Shown here in pieces: positions 15,150 to 21,613 of a stretch of 36,031 bases of DNA. The notes below the pieces were generated by a model. The model did not search any database and was not told the DNA's origin. It saw only the letters and a program-made list of their open reading frames with translations. Position numbers and translations under genes: made by a program. Source of the DNA: an uncultured Lachnospiraceae bacterium (GTDB lineage Bacteria; Bacillota; Clostridia; Lachnospirales; Lachnospiraceae); NCBI GenBank assembly GCA_958402795.1, contig CATXUX010000036.1, forward strand, positions 1 to 36,031, written 5' to 3'. Positions within the stretch are counted from its first letter, which is position 1. Each line of letters starts with the position of its first letter.

Positions 15150-15844
15150 TTCAAAAATCACACGAAGGAGATAAAGAAGCGAGGGCACAGCTTGTAGAGG
15201 AAAATGTGGGACTGGTCTGGTGTGTTGTAAAACGGTTTTACGGCAGGGGAGTGGATCAGGAGGATCTGTTTCAGATCGGAAGTATCGGACTTCTAAAGGC
15301 CATCGATAAATTTGACCTGACCTATGATGTGAAATTTTCCACTTATGCCGTGCCAATGATTGCAGGGGAAATCAGGCGCTTTCTGCGCGATGACGGGATG
15401 ATCAAGGTAAGCCGTTCCTTAAAGGAGTTGTCATACAAGGTATTTCAGACGCGGGAAAAACTGGTTGCCGGTCTGGGAAGAGAACCGACAGTCGACGAGC
15501 TTGCAGAAGAAATGGGGGTGGATAAGGAAGAAATCGTACAGGCGATGGAAGCGGGAAGCGAAGTAGAATCGTTATATCAACCGATTCACCAGAGTGAGGG
15601 AACGCAGATCCGCCTGATGGACAAGCTGGAAGAAAAGGAACAGCAGGAAGAAAAAATCCTGGATCATATGCTCCTGCAGCAGCTTCTGGAAACACTGGAC
15701 AAAGACGAGCGTCAGCTGATCTATCTGCGTTACTACCAGAACCGGACACAGACCGAAGTCGGAAAAGAGCTTGGTATTTCCCAGGTTCAGGTGTCACGGA
15801 TGGAGAAGCGGATCATGCAAAGGCTGCGTGAGCGTGCAATGTAA
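15128..15844 (+). CDS. sigF: RNA polymerase sporulation sigma factor SigF
   Basis: This 238-residue sigma-70 family factor is the first forespore-specific sigma, directing genes such as spoVA, gpr and spoIIIG. Region 2 shows D-L-F-Q-I-G-S-I-G-L-L-K-A-I-D-K-F-D (about residues 41-58) and F-S-T-Y-A-V-P-M-I-A-G-E-I-R-R-F. Region 3 includes L-G-R-E-P-T-V-D-E-L. Region 4 has the helix-turn-helix T-Q-T-E-V-G-K-E-L-G-I-S-Q-V-Q-V-S-R. It starts at ATG 15128 inside spoIIAB. A good SigF/SigG-type promoter lies just after its stop, so spoVA genes can be transcribed separately. Confidence 0.96.
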   Translation: MDHTIALIQKSHEGDKEARAQLVEENVGLVWCVVKRFYGRGVDQEDLFQIGSIGLLKAIDKFDLTYDVKFSTYAVPMIAGEIRRFLRDDGMIKVSRSLKELSYKVFQTREKLVAGLGREPTVDELAEEMGVDKEEIVQAMEAGSEVESLYQPIHQSEGTQIRLMDKLEEKEQQEEKILDHMLLQQLLETLDKDERQLIYLRYYQNRTQTEVGKELGISQVQVSRMEKRIMQRLRERAM

Positions 15845-15847
15845 AAA

Positions 15848-15878
15848 TGTATATTTCACTTCCGGACTTCACATACTA
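15848..15878 (+). promoter_or_regulatory. SigG/SigF-type promoter upstream of spoVAA cluster
   Basis: TGTATA (15848-15853), an 18-base spacer and CATACTA (15872-15878) match the forespore consensus (GHATR, 17-18 bases, CATWHTA) at every scored base. It lies directly after the sigF stop and 41 bases before the 55-codon gene. Confidence 0.75.
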
Positions 15879-15919
15879 TTCCCGATACGAAAACGAATCA
15901 GACGGGAGTGTAGGAAAAG

Positions 15920-16087
15920 ATGGAAGATGGAAGAAGAATCATAAGGCGCTGCCTGCTGGTGCTGGTGCTGGCTGCGGCAGCCGCAGGTCTCTGCTATTAT
16001 TATGGAAATAACGGACAATATCAGCACCAGGACGCCGGTGGGACACTGGTGGAGCAGATGCCGGGAGGAACCCGCTATGGCTGCTAA
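15920..16087 (+). CDS. Small membrane protein between sigF and spoVAA
   Basis: A 55-codon frame begins at ATG 15920 after AGGAAA and ends at TAA 16085-16087, overlapping the spoVAA start by 11 bases. The product has a basic N-terminus (R-R-I-I-R-R) and a hydrophobic Leu/Val/Ala segment at about residues 10-25. It has a Tyr-Tyr-Tyr stretch and a hydrophilic Gly/Gln-rich tail ending in Cys. This looks like a small single-pass membrane or secreted peptide. Its placement behind the forespore promoter suggests expression in the developing spore. I do not recognise a family. The coding evidence is the ribosome binding site, the signal-like composition and the tight overlap. Confidence 0.6.
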   Translation: MEDGRRIIRRCLLVLVLAAAAAGLCYYYGNNGQYQHQDAGGTLVEQMPGGTRYGC

Positions 16088-16742
16088 TCAGGAGACACTG
16101 TATATCAAAGGAAACCGGGATGTGGAAGTGACTAAGACAGACGTTACACTGGGAGATATCGTATCTCTTGAATGCAGCAACAAGGAAGTGATCCCAAAGC
16201 TGAAAACATTAAAAATCCTGAAAATACCGGATACCGGACAGCAGAGGTTTGTCATTTCCATATTGAGAATTATTGCCTGCATCCATGAAATCTATCCGGG
16301 GATGGATGTACAAAATCTGGGTGAGACAGATATCATCATTACCTATGAAGTGCAAAAAACAAAAGGAATGGCGTATCACGTCATAAAGACTGCATTTGTT
16401 GCGGCGCTGACTTTTGTCGGCGCTGCGTTCTCAATCATGGCTTTTAACAATGATGTATCGGTTACAAAACTGTTTTCCCAGTTGTATGAATTTATGATCG
16501 GGACAAAGCCGGAGGGAATTTCAATTCTCGAGGTCAGCTATTCCGTGGGGATCGCGATCGGAATCCTTATGTTTTTCAATCATTTCGGAAAAAAGAAATT
16601 TACAGTGGATCCGACACCTCTGGAGGTACAGATGCGGACATACGAAAATGATATTCAGGATACACTCGTAGAAAATGCGTCAAGAAGGGGGAAAACACTG
16701 GATGTGGGTACGTCAGATCATCCTGGCAGTCATCGGACTTAG
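16077..16742 (+). CDS. spoVAA: Stage V sporulation protein AA
   Basis: This 221-residue SpoVA component is required, with the other SpoVA proteins, for uptake and release of dipicolinic acid across the inner forespore membrane. The start ATG 16077 follows GGGAGGA (16063-16069), and the residues after it (Y-I-K-G-N-R-D-V-E-V) resemble the known SpoVAA N-terminus. The longer frame from 16002 has no site and is rejected. The N-terminal soluble domain (1-100) carries T-L-G-D-I-V, and is followed by two hydrophobic segments at about 105-125 and 155-175. Its 3' end overlaps spoVAB. Confidence 0.88.
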   Translation: MAANQETLYIKGNRDVEVTKTDVTLGDIVSLECSNKEVIPKLKTLKILKIPDTGQQRFVISILRIIACIHEIYPGMDVQNLGETDIIITYEVQKTKGMAYHVIKTAFVAALTFVGAAFSIMAFNNDVSVTKLFSQLYEFMIGTKPEGISILEVSYSVGIAIGILMFFNHFGKKKFTVDPTPLEVQMRTYENDIQDTLVENASRRGKTLDVGTSDHPGSHRT

Positions 16743-17118
16743 CGCAGGAACCGCGGTGGCTGCCGGATTGTTTGCATTTATCGTTGAGCTTGGCGTGATC
16801 GCAACGTTTGCCGACCGGACGCATACGGCGGATCAGATTATGCTGTATGAAGACAGCGCCGTGCTGGGAGGAATCGTGGGAAATCTCATTTTCTTATTTC
16901 AGATCCCGATTCCGTTTGGCAATATGCTGCTTCCGGTGCTGGGACTTTTGACCGGTATTTTTGTGGGATGCTGGGCAATGGCGCTGGCGGAGGTACTGAA
17001 TATTTTCCCGATTTTTATCCGGCGGCTGAAAGTGACACGTTATATCTCGGCACTTGTGGCGGGCATGGCTCTGGGACGGGGACTGGGGGCGCTTTTGTTC
17101 TTTGCACAAGGGTGGTAG
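16702..17118 (+). CDS. spoVAB: Stage V sporulation protein AB
   Basis: This 138-residue integral membrane protein has about four hydrophobic segments and a conserved L-P-V-L-G-L-L-T-G-I-F-V-G-C-W-A-M-A-L-A-E stretch followed by L-N-I-F-P-I-F-x-R-R, typical of SpoVAB. ATG 16702 is chosen because a GGGGGA site lies 9-10 bases upstream; an in-frame ATG at 16675 has none. It overlaps the spoVAA end by 41 bases. In relatives spoVAC usually follows, but here the AbiE-like module intervenes. Confidence 0.88.
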   Translation: MWVRQIILAVIGLSAGTAVAAGLFAFIVELGVIATFADRTHTADQIMLYEDSAVLGGIVGNLIFLFQIPIPFGNMLLPVLGLLTGIFVGCWAMALAEVLNIFPIFIRRLKVTRYISALVAGMALGRGLGALLFFAQGW

Positions 17119-17204
17119 AAGAAACGTTGTAAAGAAGCATCGGAAAAAGATTTCGGCGCTCCTTCTCTGTGAAAACTAAAATCACAAGCTCCTTCGAAAT
17201 AACT

Positions 17205-17929
17205 CTATGTATCTTGCAGTTTATCTGTAAGGTATTTTACTTTTTGATATGCATCTTGTTTTATGCGCATTTTCTCCCCATCTTCTCTAATATTCAGAAA
17301 TGCTACAATATCCACTGGTCCTGCATGCTCTGCAGATGCAAATTTTTCTCTCAATTTCCTTCGCATCCTTTGTATAAGTTCTTTTTTTCTGTAAGGGGAA
17401 AATGCTTCCGTGAGAGCTCTGACTCCTCCGGGATAGTAATTTATAGTACAATAAATATCATATGCATCCTTTGGTTTTCCGCGTCCAAGCGCCTCCGTCT
17501 TCATCACCAAATACGGAACTACAGAGATGACGTTTACATGCCCAATATCCAGCGCCCCATCAAATCGCTTGTATTCGATACAAACATCCTCCGGTGGAAA
17601 TTCAAAAGCAAAATAGACACTGTTTTCACAAATGTAAAATACTTTTCCGGATGTTTGCGATATCCGTTTTGCAACAGTAATCTTTTAATCGTTTTATAGC
17701 TTTCAGCCTTTTTAATTTGAAGTTGGTTTAACAGGACATCTACATCTATTGATCCGATATGTTCTTTTTCCGGATATAAAAGTGACGGAACCCACCCACC
17801 AATTATTCTGATATTTTCCGAAAATGAATGAAGCAGATTCACGATATCCCCCAATACCATATAGGCAGCTTCCTTCTGCCCCTGTGAATAATCAATTACG
17901 TGCTTTAAATCTTCATCTTTTATCATCAT
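17205..17929 (-). pseudogene. AbiEii-type nucleotidyltransferase toxin, broken by internal deletion
   Basis: On the minus strand two frames carry parts of a type IV toxin-antitoxin nucleotidyltransferase. The first (17929 down to 17534) has the NTase signature: I-I-G-G-W-V-P-S-L-L-Y-P, then G-S-I-D-V-D-V-L-L, the G-G-W and D-x-D metal-binding residues (44-46 and 62-64). After Y-F-T-F-V-K-T-V (near 17615) this frame degenerates to a stop. The second frame resumes with V-Y-F-A-F-E-F-P-P-E-D and continues to 17205 with V-V-P-Y-L-V-M-K and K-D-A-Y-D-I-Y, conserved family segments. About 30-40 residues normally lying between these points appear to be missing. The start ATG overlaps the abiEi stop by 17 bases behind TAGGAG. 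Probably inactive. Confidence 0.7.
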
Positions 17930-18998
17930 GGTCTCCTAAACTAAATTCTTTCAGTATGATTGCATCTGCAGCTTCTTCCCCTCGTCCATCAACTGCCAAA
18001 AGATCAATTACAGTCTGAACCGGTGAGGTTACAATATCTCCATTTATTTTTTTCGAAAACATGCAAGGTGTTTCATCGTGTGGGATTGTAATGATTACAT
18101 TGCCACCGAATGTCACCTTTTCCAAATTTAAGTCCATAACAAATTCTTGGAAATCTTGTTGTTCCACATATACATAAGTTTTATTATAGCGTACTGTCGG
18201 AGCATATCTTGCGGCTGCAGAAAAGGACCCCAATACAGCAGATGTACCGTGTGCATCATTCCATTTTGCAATGGATGCTTCTAATTCTGGAATATTGTCA
18301 AGTGTATAATACTCAAATGACCGAGAATCCTTTTCCCGATAGTCTTTCGCCCAATTGTACAGCATTTCTTTTACATTACATACTCTGAATCCGCCTGAGA
18401 GTTCTTCTATCCACGCATGATCCAATAAGAAACTTTTTACGTTTGATACAGTTCCTATTGCTTTCCCAGTAACTTCCGATAATTCTTTCACTTGCCAGAT
18501 TTTTTTATAATCATCTAGGATAGTACGCATTATTACGGACGCTGCTGAAGCATTTTTGGAAAAATAATTTTTCTTTGTTCTTAATACCATATATTTATTT
18601 TGCTTACCGGTAATATAAATCATAATACGTTTTGTCAGAATATAACAATTTCCTGACAAATCCATATATCCATATTTTTTTTCTCGGATAATTTCTGCTG
18701 AAGCCTCTGAAATATACGGCGCCATAAACATATAAAAAGCTCCATCAGTATGTTGCGATGCCATTAACATAAACATATTAACAAAGCGCCTTTCGCCTCT
18801 CGAGTTCACTTGAATACAAAATTTTATTGTTTCCTCATCATCCGAAAAATGAATAATGGCATGAAAATCTCCAAACCCCCGTTGCAAACCTGTTGGTATG
18901 ATCTCTATATCTGATACAAATGGTACTTCTCTCAGTATCCGGCAAAACTGCTCTTTTGCAAGCTGTACATATTGCTTTTCAGTATAATTGCGTTTCAT
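17913..18998 (-). CDS. AbiEi-family antitoxin (type IV toxin-antitoxin)
   Basis: This 361-residue protein matches the type IV AbiEi-family antitoxin that carries an N-terminal restriction-endonuclease-like domain. Residues 30-120 contain G-F-G-D-F-H-A-I-I, then C-I-Q-V-N-S-R-G-E-R-R, then M-A-P-Y-I-S-E-A-S-A and Y-G-Y-M-D-L-S-G-N-C, all hallmarks of that domain. A winged helix-turn-helix follows at about 155-205 (I-W-Q-V-K-E-L-S and T-V-S-N-V-K-S-F-L-L). The C-terminal AbiEi domain ends with a segment carrying V-Q-T-V-I-D-L-L-A. ATG 18998-18996 is chosen because GAGGTGA precedes it. AbiEi represses its own operon and neutralises AbiEii; here the toxin gene is broken. The region is visibly more AT-rich than the spo genes on both sides, suggesting horizontal gain. 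Confidence 0.82.
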   Translation of the reverse strand: MKRNYTEKQYVQLAKEQFCRILREVPFVSDIEIIPTGLQRGFGDFHAIIHFSDDEETIKFCIQVNSRGERRFVNMFMLMASQHTDGAFYMFMAPYISEASAEIIREKKYGYMDLSGNCYILTKRIMIYITGKQNKYMVLRTKKNYFSKNASAASVIMRTILDDYKKIWQVKELSEVTGKAIGTVSNVKSFLLDHAWIEELSGGFRVCNVKEMLYNWAKDYREKDSRSFEYYTLDNIPELEASIAKWNDAHGTSAVLGSFSAAARYAPTVRYNKTYVYVEQQDFQEFVMDLNLEKVTFGGNVIITIPHDETPCMFSKKINGDIVTSPVQTVIDLLAVDGRGEEAADAIILKEFSLGDHDDKR

Positions 18999-19009
18999 TA
19001 TTTCACCTC

Positions 19010-19048
19010 GTTTCACCGTATCGTTGAAACTATTATATTTGTTGAAAT
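19010..19048. repeat. Operator-like repeats overlapping the abiEi promoter
   Basis: GTTTCA (19010-19015) and TGAAAC (19025-19030) form an inverted repeat, and a further GTTGAAA copy lies at 19041-19047, on the other side of the -10 element. Such repeats at the promoter fit autoregulation by AbiEi, which is known to bind inverted repeats at its own promoter. Confidence 0.45.
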
Positions 19049-19060
19049 ATCAGTTGTCAA
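19032..19060 (-). promoter_or_regulatory. Consensus sigma-A promoter for abiEi module
   Basis: Minus strand: TTGACA (19055-19060), 17 bases, TATAAT (19032-19037), identical to consensus in both boxes. The abiEi start is about 34 bases downstream. Confidence 0.8.
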
Positions 19061-19071
19061 TATCTTTTGAT

Positions 19072-19105
19072 ACAAAAAAGTGAGCATCCTTACTACGCTC
19101 ACTTT
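19072..19105 (-). terminator. Intrinsic terminator of spoVAC
   Basis: Stem AAAGTGAGC/GCTCACTTT (19077-19085 with 19097-19105, 11-base loop) is followed on the minus strand by a run of Ts (plus-strand A-run 19074-19079). It lies 27 bases after the spoVAC stop and isolates it from abiEi. Confidence 0.75.
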
Positions 19106-19131
19106 AATAACTTCTATATTATTGCACTGTT

Positions 19132-19602
19132 TTAACCGGCAATTCCTATCATTTTCATCACCCAGTAAATGACTCCGAGTACGCAGCTTGTAAAAATCCC
19201 GTACAGAATGACGGGGCCGGCGATCGTAAAGATTTTACATCCGATTCCGAATACCTGTCCTTCTTTTTTGTATTCGATCGCGGGGGCAGCTACGGAGTTG
19301 GCAAACCCGGTGATCGGGACGAGAGCTCCGGCGCCGCCCCATTTGGCAATCTTCGGATAGACATTCAGACCGGTCAGGATCACACTGGTCAGTACGAGCA
19401 GCAGTGCGGTCCAGCCGCTGCAGTCATCTTTGGAAAGCTCCTGCATTTCGCAGTAATTGTAAATGATCTGCCCGAGGGTACAGATCGTACCGCCGGTCAG
19501 AAAAGCCTTCCCCATATTCAGCCAGACGTTATGGACCGGTGTTTTTTGCTTTACATATTCTTCATACTGTTTTTCCTGTTTCTTTTTTTCTGTTTTATCC
19601 AT
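19132..19602 (-). CDS. spoVAC: Stage V sporulation protein AC (inverted orientation)
   Basis: This 156-residue inner-membrane SpoVA protein acts as part of the dipicolinic acid channel and has been described as a mechanosensitive channel in Bacillus. After a Lys-rich N-terminus, conserved segments include the hydrophobic G-G-T-I-C-T-L-G-Q stretch and W-G-G-A-G-A-L-V-P-I-T-G-F-A-N-S (about residues 87-102), the SpoVAC/SpoVAEb signature. It has about four membrane segments. ATG 19602-19600 is chosen because GAGGTGAG precedes it; the upstream GTG lies within that site. It is on the strand opposite to spoVAD and spoVAE, whereas the three genes are normally collinear. Confidence 0.93.
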   Translation of the reverse strand: MDKTEKKKQEKQYEEYVKQKTPVHNVWLNMGKAFLTGGTICTLGQIIYNYCEMQELSKDDCSGWTALLLVLTSVILTGLNVYPKIAKWGGAGALVPITGFANSVAAPAIEYKKEGQVFGIGCKIFTIAGPVILYGIFTSCVLGVIYWVMKMIGIAG

Positions 19603-19619
19603 GAAACTCACCTCGGAGT

Positions 19620-19650
19620 TAGTATCTGGAAAAGGATCTGAAAATATACA
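19620..19650 (-). promoter_or_regulatory. SigG-type promoter for spoVAC
   Basis: Minus strand: TGTATA (19645-19650), 18-base spacer, GATACTA (19620-19626), one mismatch from the forespore -10 consensus. The start would fall near 19613, giving a very short leader that just keeps the AGGTGAG site. Confidence 0.6.
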
Positions 19651-19659
19651 TGGATGTTT

Positions 19660-19689
19660 TGTATAGTTCCCATGATGCGAGAGATACTA
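19660..19689 (+). promoter_or_regulatory. SigG-type promoter for spoVAD-spoVAE
   Basis: TGTATA (19660-19665), 17-base spacer, GATACTA (19683-19689). It has the same two boxes as the divergent spoVAC promoter only 10 bases away. The spoVAD start is 92 bases downstream of the -10. Confidence 0.65.
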
Positions 19690-19780
19690 TATCGTACCGG
19701 AAGATCCGGTGCAGTGTTCCCGTTTTTATGCGGAAACTTTGCAGTCGGACTAAAAGAAGAAATAGAAATGAGGGAAGAAT

Positions 19781-20800
19781 ATGGACCGGAACAGTCAGAT
19801 AAAAGGCAGCCAGAGCATTGGTTTTTTGGAATCTCCGTTTATTATCAGTGCGGGAAGTGTAGTAGGAAGCAAAGAATCGGAAGGACCTCTTGGAAAGTTA
19901 TTTGATATGGCGAATCAGGACGATCTGTTCGGGGCGTCAACGTGGGAAGAAGCGGAAAGCAATATGCAGCGGGAAGCATGCGTGCTTGCACTTGGAAAAG
20001 CGCATAAAAAGCCGGAAGAGGTGCGTTATCTTTATGGGGGAGACCTGCTGCGGCAGGGAATTGCTACATCCATGGGAATTGAGGCACTGCAGATCCCGAT
20101 GTTCGGTCTCTATGGGGCATGCTCCACTTCGGGAGAGGCGCTGGCACTTTCCTCTATGGCGGTGGCGGCAGGATACGGAGATCTGATGCTGGCAGTCACT
20201 TCCAGTCACTTCGGAAGTGCGGAGAAGGAATTTCGGTTCCCGCTGGGATATGCAAGCCAGCGTCCGCTGTCCGCCCACTGGACGGTTACCGGGAGCGGGG
20301 CATTTCTGGTAGGGACACAGAAAAGCCATGCGCGTATCAGCGGAGTGACAGTGGGGAAAATCGTGGATTATGGATTAAAGGACTCTCAGAATATGGGCGC
20401 ATGTATGGCCCCGGCAGCGATGGACACGATCATCCGTAACCTGGAAGATTTCGGGAGAGAGGAAAGCGATTATGACCGTATTATAACAGGGGATCTTGGG
20501 TATGTGGGACAGTCGATCTTGTTTGATCTGACAGAGAAACATGGATATAACATCCGGGAACGTCACATAGACTGCGGTATGGTGATTTTTGATCAGAAAC
20601 GGCAGGATACCCACGCAGGAGGAAGCGGGTGCGGCTGCGCGGCCGTGACGCTGGCATCTTATATTTTGCCGAAAGTGATCAAGGGAGAGTGGAAACGGAT
20701 CCTGTTTGTGCCGACAGGGGCACTGATGTCCACGGTCAGCTTCAATGAAGGGGCGAGCGTGCCGGGAATTGCACATGGAATCGTGATAGAACATTGTTAA
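19781..20800 (+). CDS. spoVAD: Stage V sporulation protein AD
   Basis: This 339-residue thiolase-fold protein of the SpoVA complex binds dipicolinic acid and sits on the outer face of the inner spore membrane. Conserved segments include G-S-V-V-G-x-K-E-x-E-G-P-L-G (near residue 25), Y-G-A-C-S-T-S-G-E-A (near 110) and S-S-H-F-G-S-A-E-K-E-F-R-F-P-L-G-Y (about 142-158). Near the C-terminus lie G-G-S-G-C-G-C and P-T-G-A-L-M-S. No signal or membrane segment is present, as expected. The start ATG 19781 follows GAGGGAAG. It forms an operon with spoVAE. Confidence 0.95.
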   Translation: MDRNSQIKGSQSIGFLESPFIISAGSVVGSKESEGPLGKLFDMANQDDLFGASTWEEAESNMQREACVLALGKAHKKPEEVRYLYGGDLLRQGIATSMGIEALQIPMFGLYGACSTSGEALALSSMAVAAGYGDLMLAVTSSHFGSAEKEFRFPLGYASQRPLSAHWTVTGSGAFLVGTQKSHARISGVTVGKIVDYGLKDSQNMGACMAPAAMDTIIRNLEDFGREESDYDRIITGDLGYVGQSILFDLTEKHGYNIRERHIDCGMVIFDQKRQDTHAGGSGCGCAAVTLASYILPKVIKGEWKRILFVPTGALMSTVSFNEGASVPGIAHGIVIEHC

Positions 20801-20874
20801 AAGCAATTTATGAATTGAATACAGCGTCAGAATGATATCATGTAAGTGTCTGATGCAGACGGAGGAGAAAGAAA

Positions 20875-21231
20875 ATGGATTATATAAAGGCATTTTGTAT
20901 AGGCGGACTGATCTGCGCGCTCGTGCAGATTCTGATGGACAGGACGAAACTGATGCCCGGACGGATTATGGTGCTGCTTGTATGCACGGGCGCAGTCCTT
21001 GGATTTTGCGGATTGTATGAACCGTTTCAGAAATTTGCCGGAGCCGGGGCAAGTGTACCCCTGCTTGGCTTTGGAAATACGCTGTGGCAAGGCGTGAAAG
21101 AGGCAGTGGATCAAAGCGGGTTTCTTGGTATCTTTCAGGGCGGGTTTAAAGCAGGAGCGGTCGGGACGTCTGCGGCGCTTGTGTTCGGATACCTTGCATC
21201 TTTGATATTCGATCCGAAAATGAAGAAATAA
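20875..21231 (+). CDS. spoVAE: Stage V sporulation protein AE (SpoVAEb type)
   Basis: This 118-residue membrane protein is the last gene of the spoVA set. It contains A-G-A-G-A-S-V-P-L-L-G-F-G-N, the same signature as in SpoVAC, and F-Q-G-G-F-K-A-G-A-V-G-T-S near the end, both typical for SpoVAEb. About four hydrophobic segments are visible. The start ATG 20875 follows GGAGGAGAAAG. A weak forespore-like promoter (GAATA 20817-20821, 17 bases, CATGTAA 20839-20845) lies in the 74-base gap after spoVAD but has two mismatches. A short terminator follows. Confidence 0.92.
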   Translation: MDYIKAFCIGGLICALVQILMDRTKLMPGRIMVLLVCTGAVLGFCGLYEPFQKFAGAGASVPLLGFGNTLWQGVKEAVDQSGFLGIFQGGFKAGAVGTSAALVFGYLASLIFDPKMKK

Positions 21232-21252
21232 AAAAGCTTTGGAGGCTTTTTT
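21231..21252 (+). terminator. Intrinsic terminator after spoVAE
   Basis: AAAAAGC (21231-21237) pairs with GCTTTTT (21245-21251) around a 7-base loop, ending in a T-run. The stem overlaps the last base of the spoVAE stop. Confidence 0.6.
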
Positions 21253-21327
21253 CGAATCACTAAGACCGGCTTATAGTTATTCACATAGTTGTAAACAAAA
21301 TAGACAAAGTTATCCCCGATAAACACA

Positions 21328-21355
21328 TTGAAAAGTGGAATAATTCTGATACAAT
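21328..21355 (+). promoter_or_regulatory. Sigma-A-like promoter of the small toxin-like gene
   Basis: TTGAAA (21328-21333), 16 bases, TACAAT (21350-21355). The transcript would start near 21362, 41 bases before the ATG. Confidence 0.6.
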
Positions 21356-21402
21356 ATTTATGTTACCGCCTCCTATACTGGTGCAGAGGGGAGGTGTTCG
21401 AT

Positions 21403-21489
21403 ATGGAGATATTTTTGTCCTTAAGTATTGCTGTTGCGGCGGGTGTGATTAGCCATCTCATTTGCAAATGGCTGGACAGCAATCAATAG
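21403..21489 (+). CDS. 28-residue membrane peptide, candidate type I toxin
   Basis: ATG 21403 to TAG 21487-21489 encodes a 28-residue peptide: a short N-terminus (MEIFLSLSIAV), a hydrophobic stretch of about 18 residues and a hydrophilic end C-K-W-L-D-S-N-Q. This fits small membrane peptides reported as holin-like or type I toxins in Firmicutes. The ribosome binding site GGGGAGGTG (21388-21396) can be masked by CGCCTCC (21367-21373), a 7-base pairing near the predicted 5' end of the mRNA, as is common for type I toxin mRNAs. A convergent promoter and bidirectional terminator downstream suggest an antisense RNA. Coding status rests on these features, not on recognised homology. Confidence 0.6.
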   Translation: MEIFLSLSIAVAAGVISHLICKWLDSNQ

Positions 21490-21522
21490 TCGGTAATCAG
21501 CCTATGGTCTAAGCCGCCATGC

Positions 21523-21607
21523 AAAAAAGGAACAGAAAACCCTCGGAGCGCCATCTCCGAGGGTTTTCGCTTGTCATTCGACATGGATAACTTCTGTCCT
21601 TTAGCCT
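21523..21607 (-). ncRNA. Candidate antisense RNA (antitoxin) to the 28-residue peptide gene
   Basis: From the promoter at 21614-21642 a minus-strand transcript would start near 21607. It would run through the perfect hairpin 21567-21536 and end at the T-run (plus-strand A-run 21523-21528), about 85 bases. Its 3' half would be complementary to the 3' end of the toxin-like mRNA, the layout known from TxpA/RatA-type pairs in Bacillus. Confidence 0.45.
21536..21567. terminator. Bidirectional terminator hairpin between toxin-like mRNA and antisense RNA
   Basis: A perfect 13-base stem (AAAACCCTCGGAG 21536-21548 with 21555-21567) and 6-base loop. A-rich and T-rich sides on both strands allow use in either direction. 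Confidence 0.75.
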
Positions 21608-21613
21608 ATTGGC

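Noticed and set aside
16002..16076. Longer N-terminus for SpoVAA
   Set aside because: The extension lacks a ribosome binding site and lies inside the small 55-codon gene; GGGAGGA before ATG 16077 and similarity of the following residues favour the shorter form.
17169..17699. 176-codon plus-strand frame in the AbiE region
   Set aside because: It is antisense to the nucleotidyltransferase remnant, is Cys/Phe/Ile-rich as AT-rich shadows are, and has no start signal.
17119..19131. Insertion sequence or integrase-borne island carrying the AbiE module
   Set aside because: No transposase, integrase, terminal inverted repeats or clear target duplications are seen at either edge; only an 8-base GCTCCTTC repeat near 17158 and 17188, which is too short to support this.
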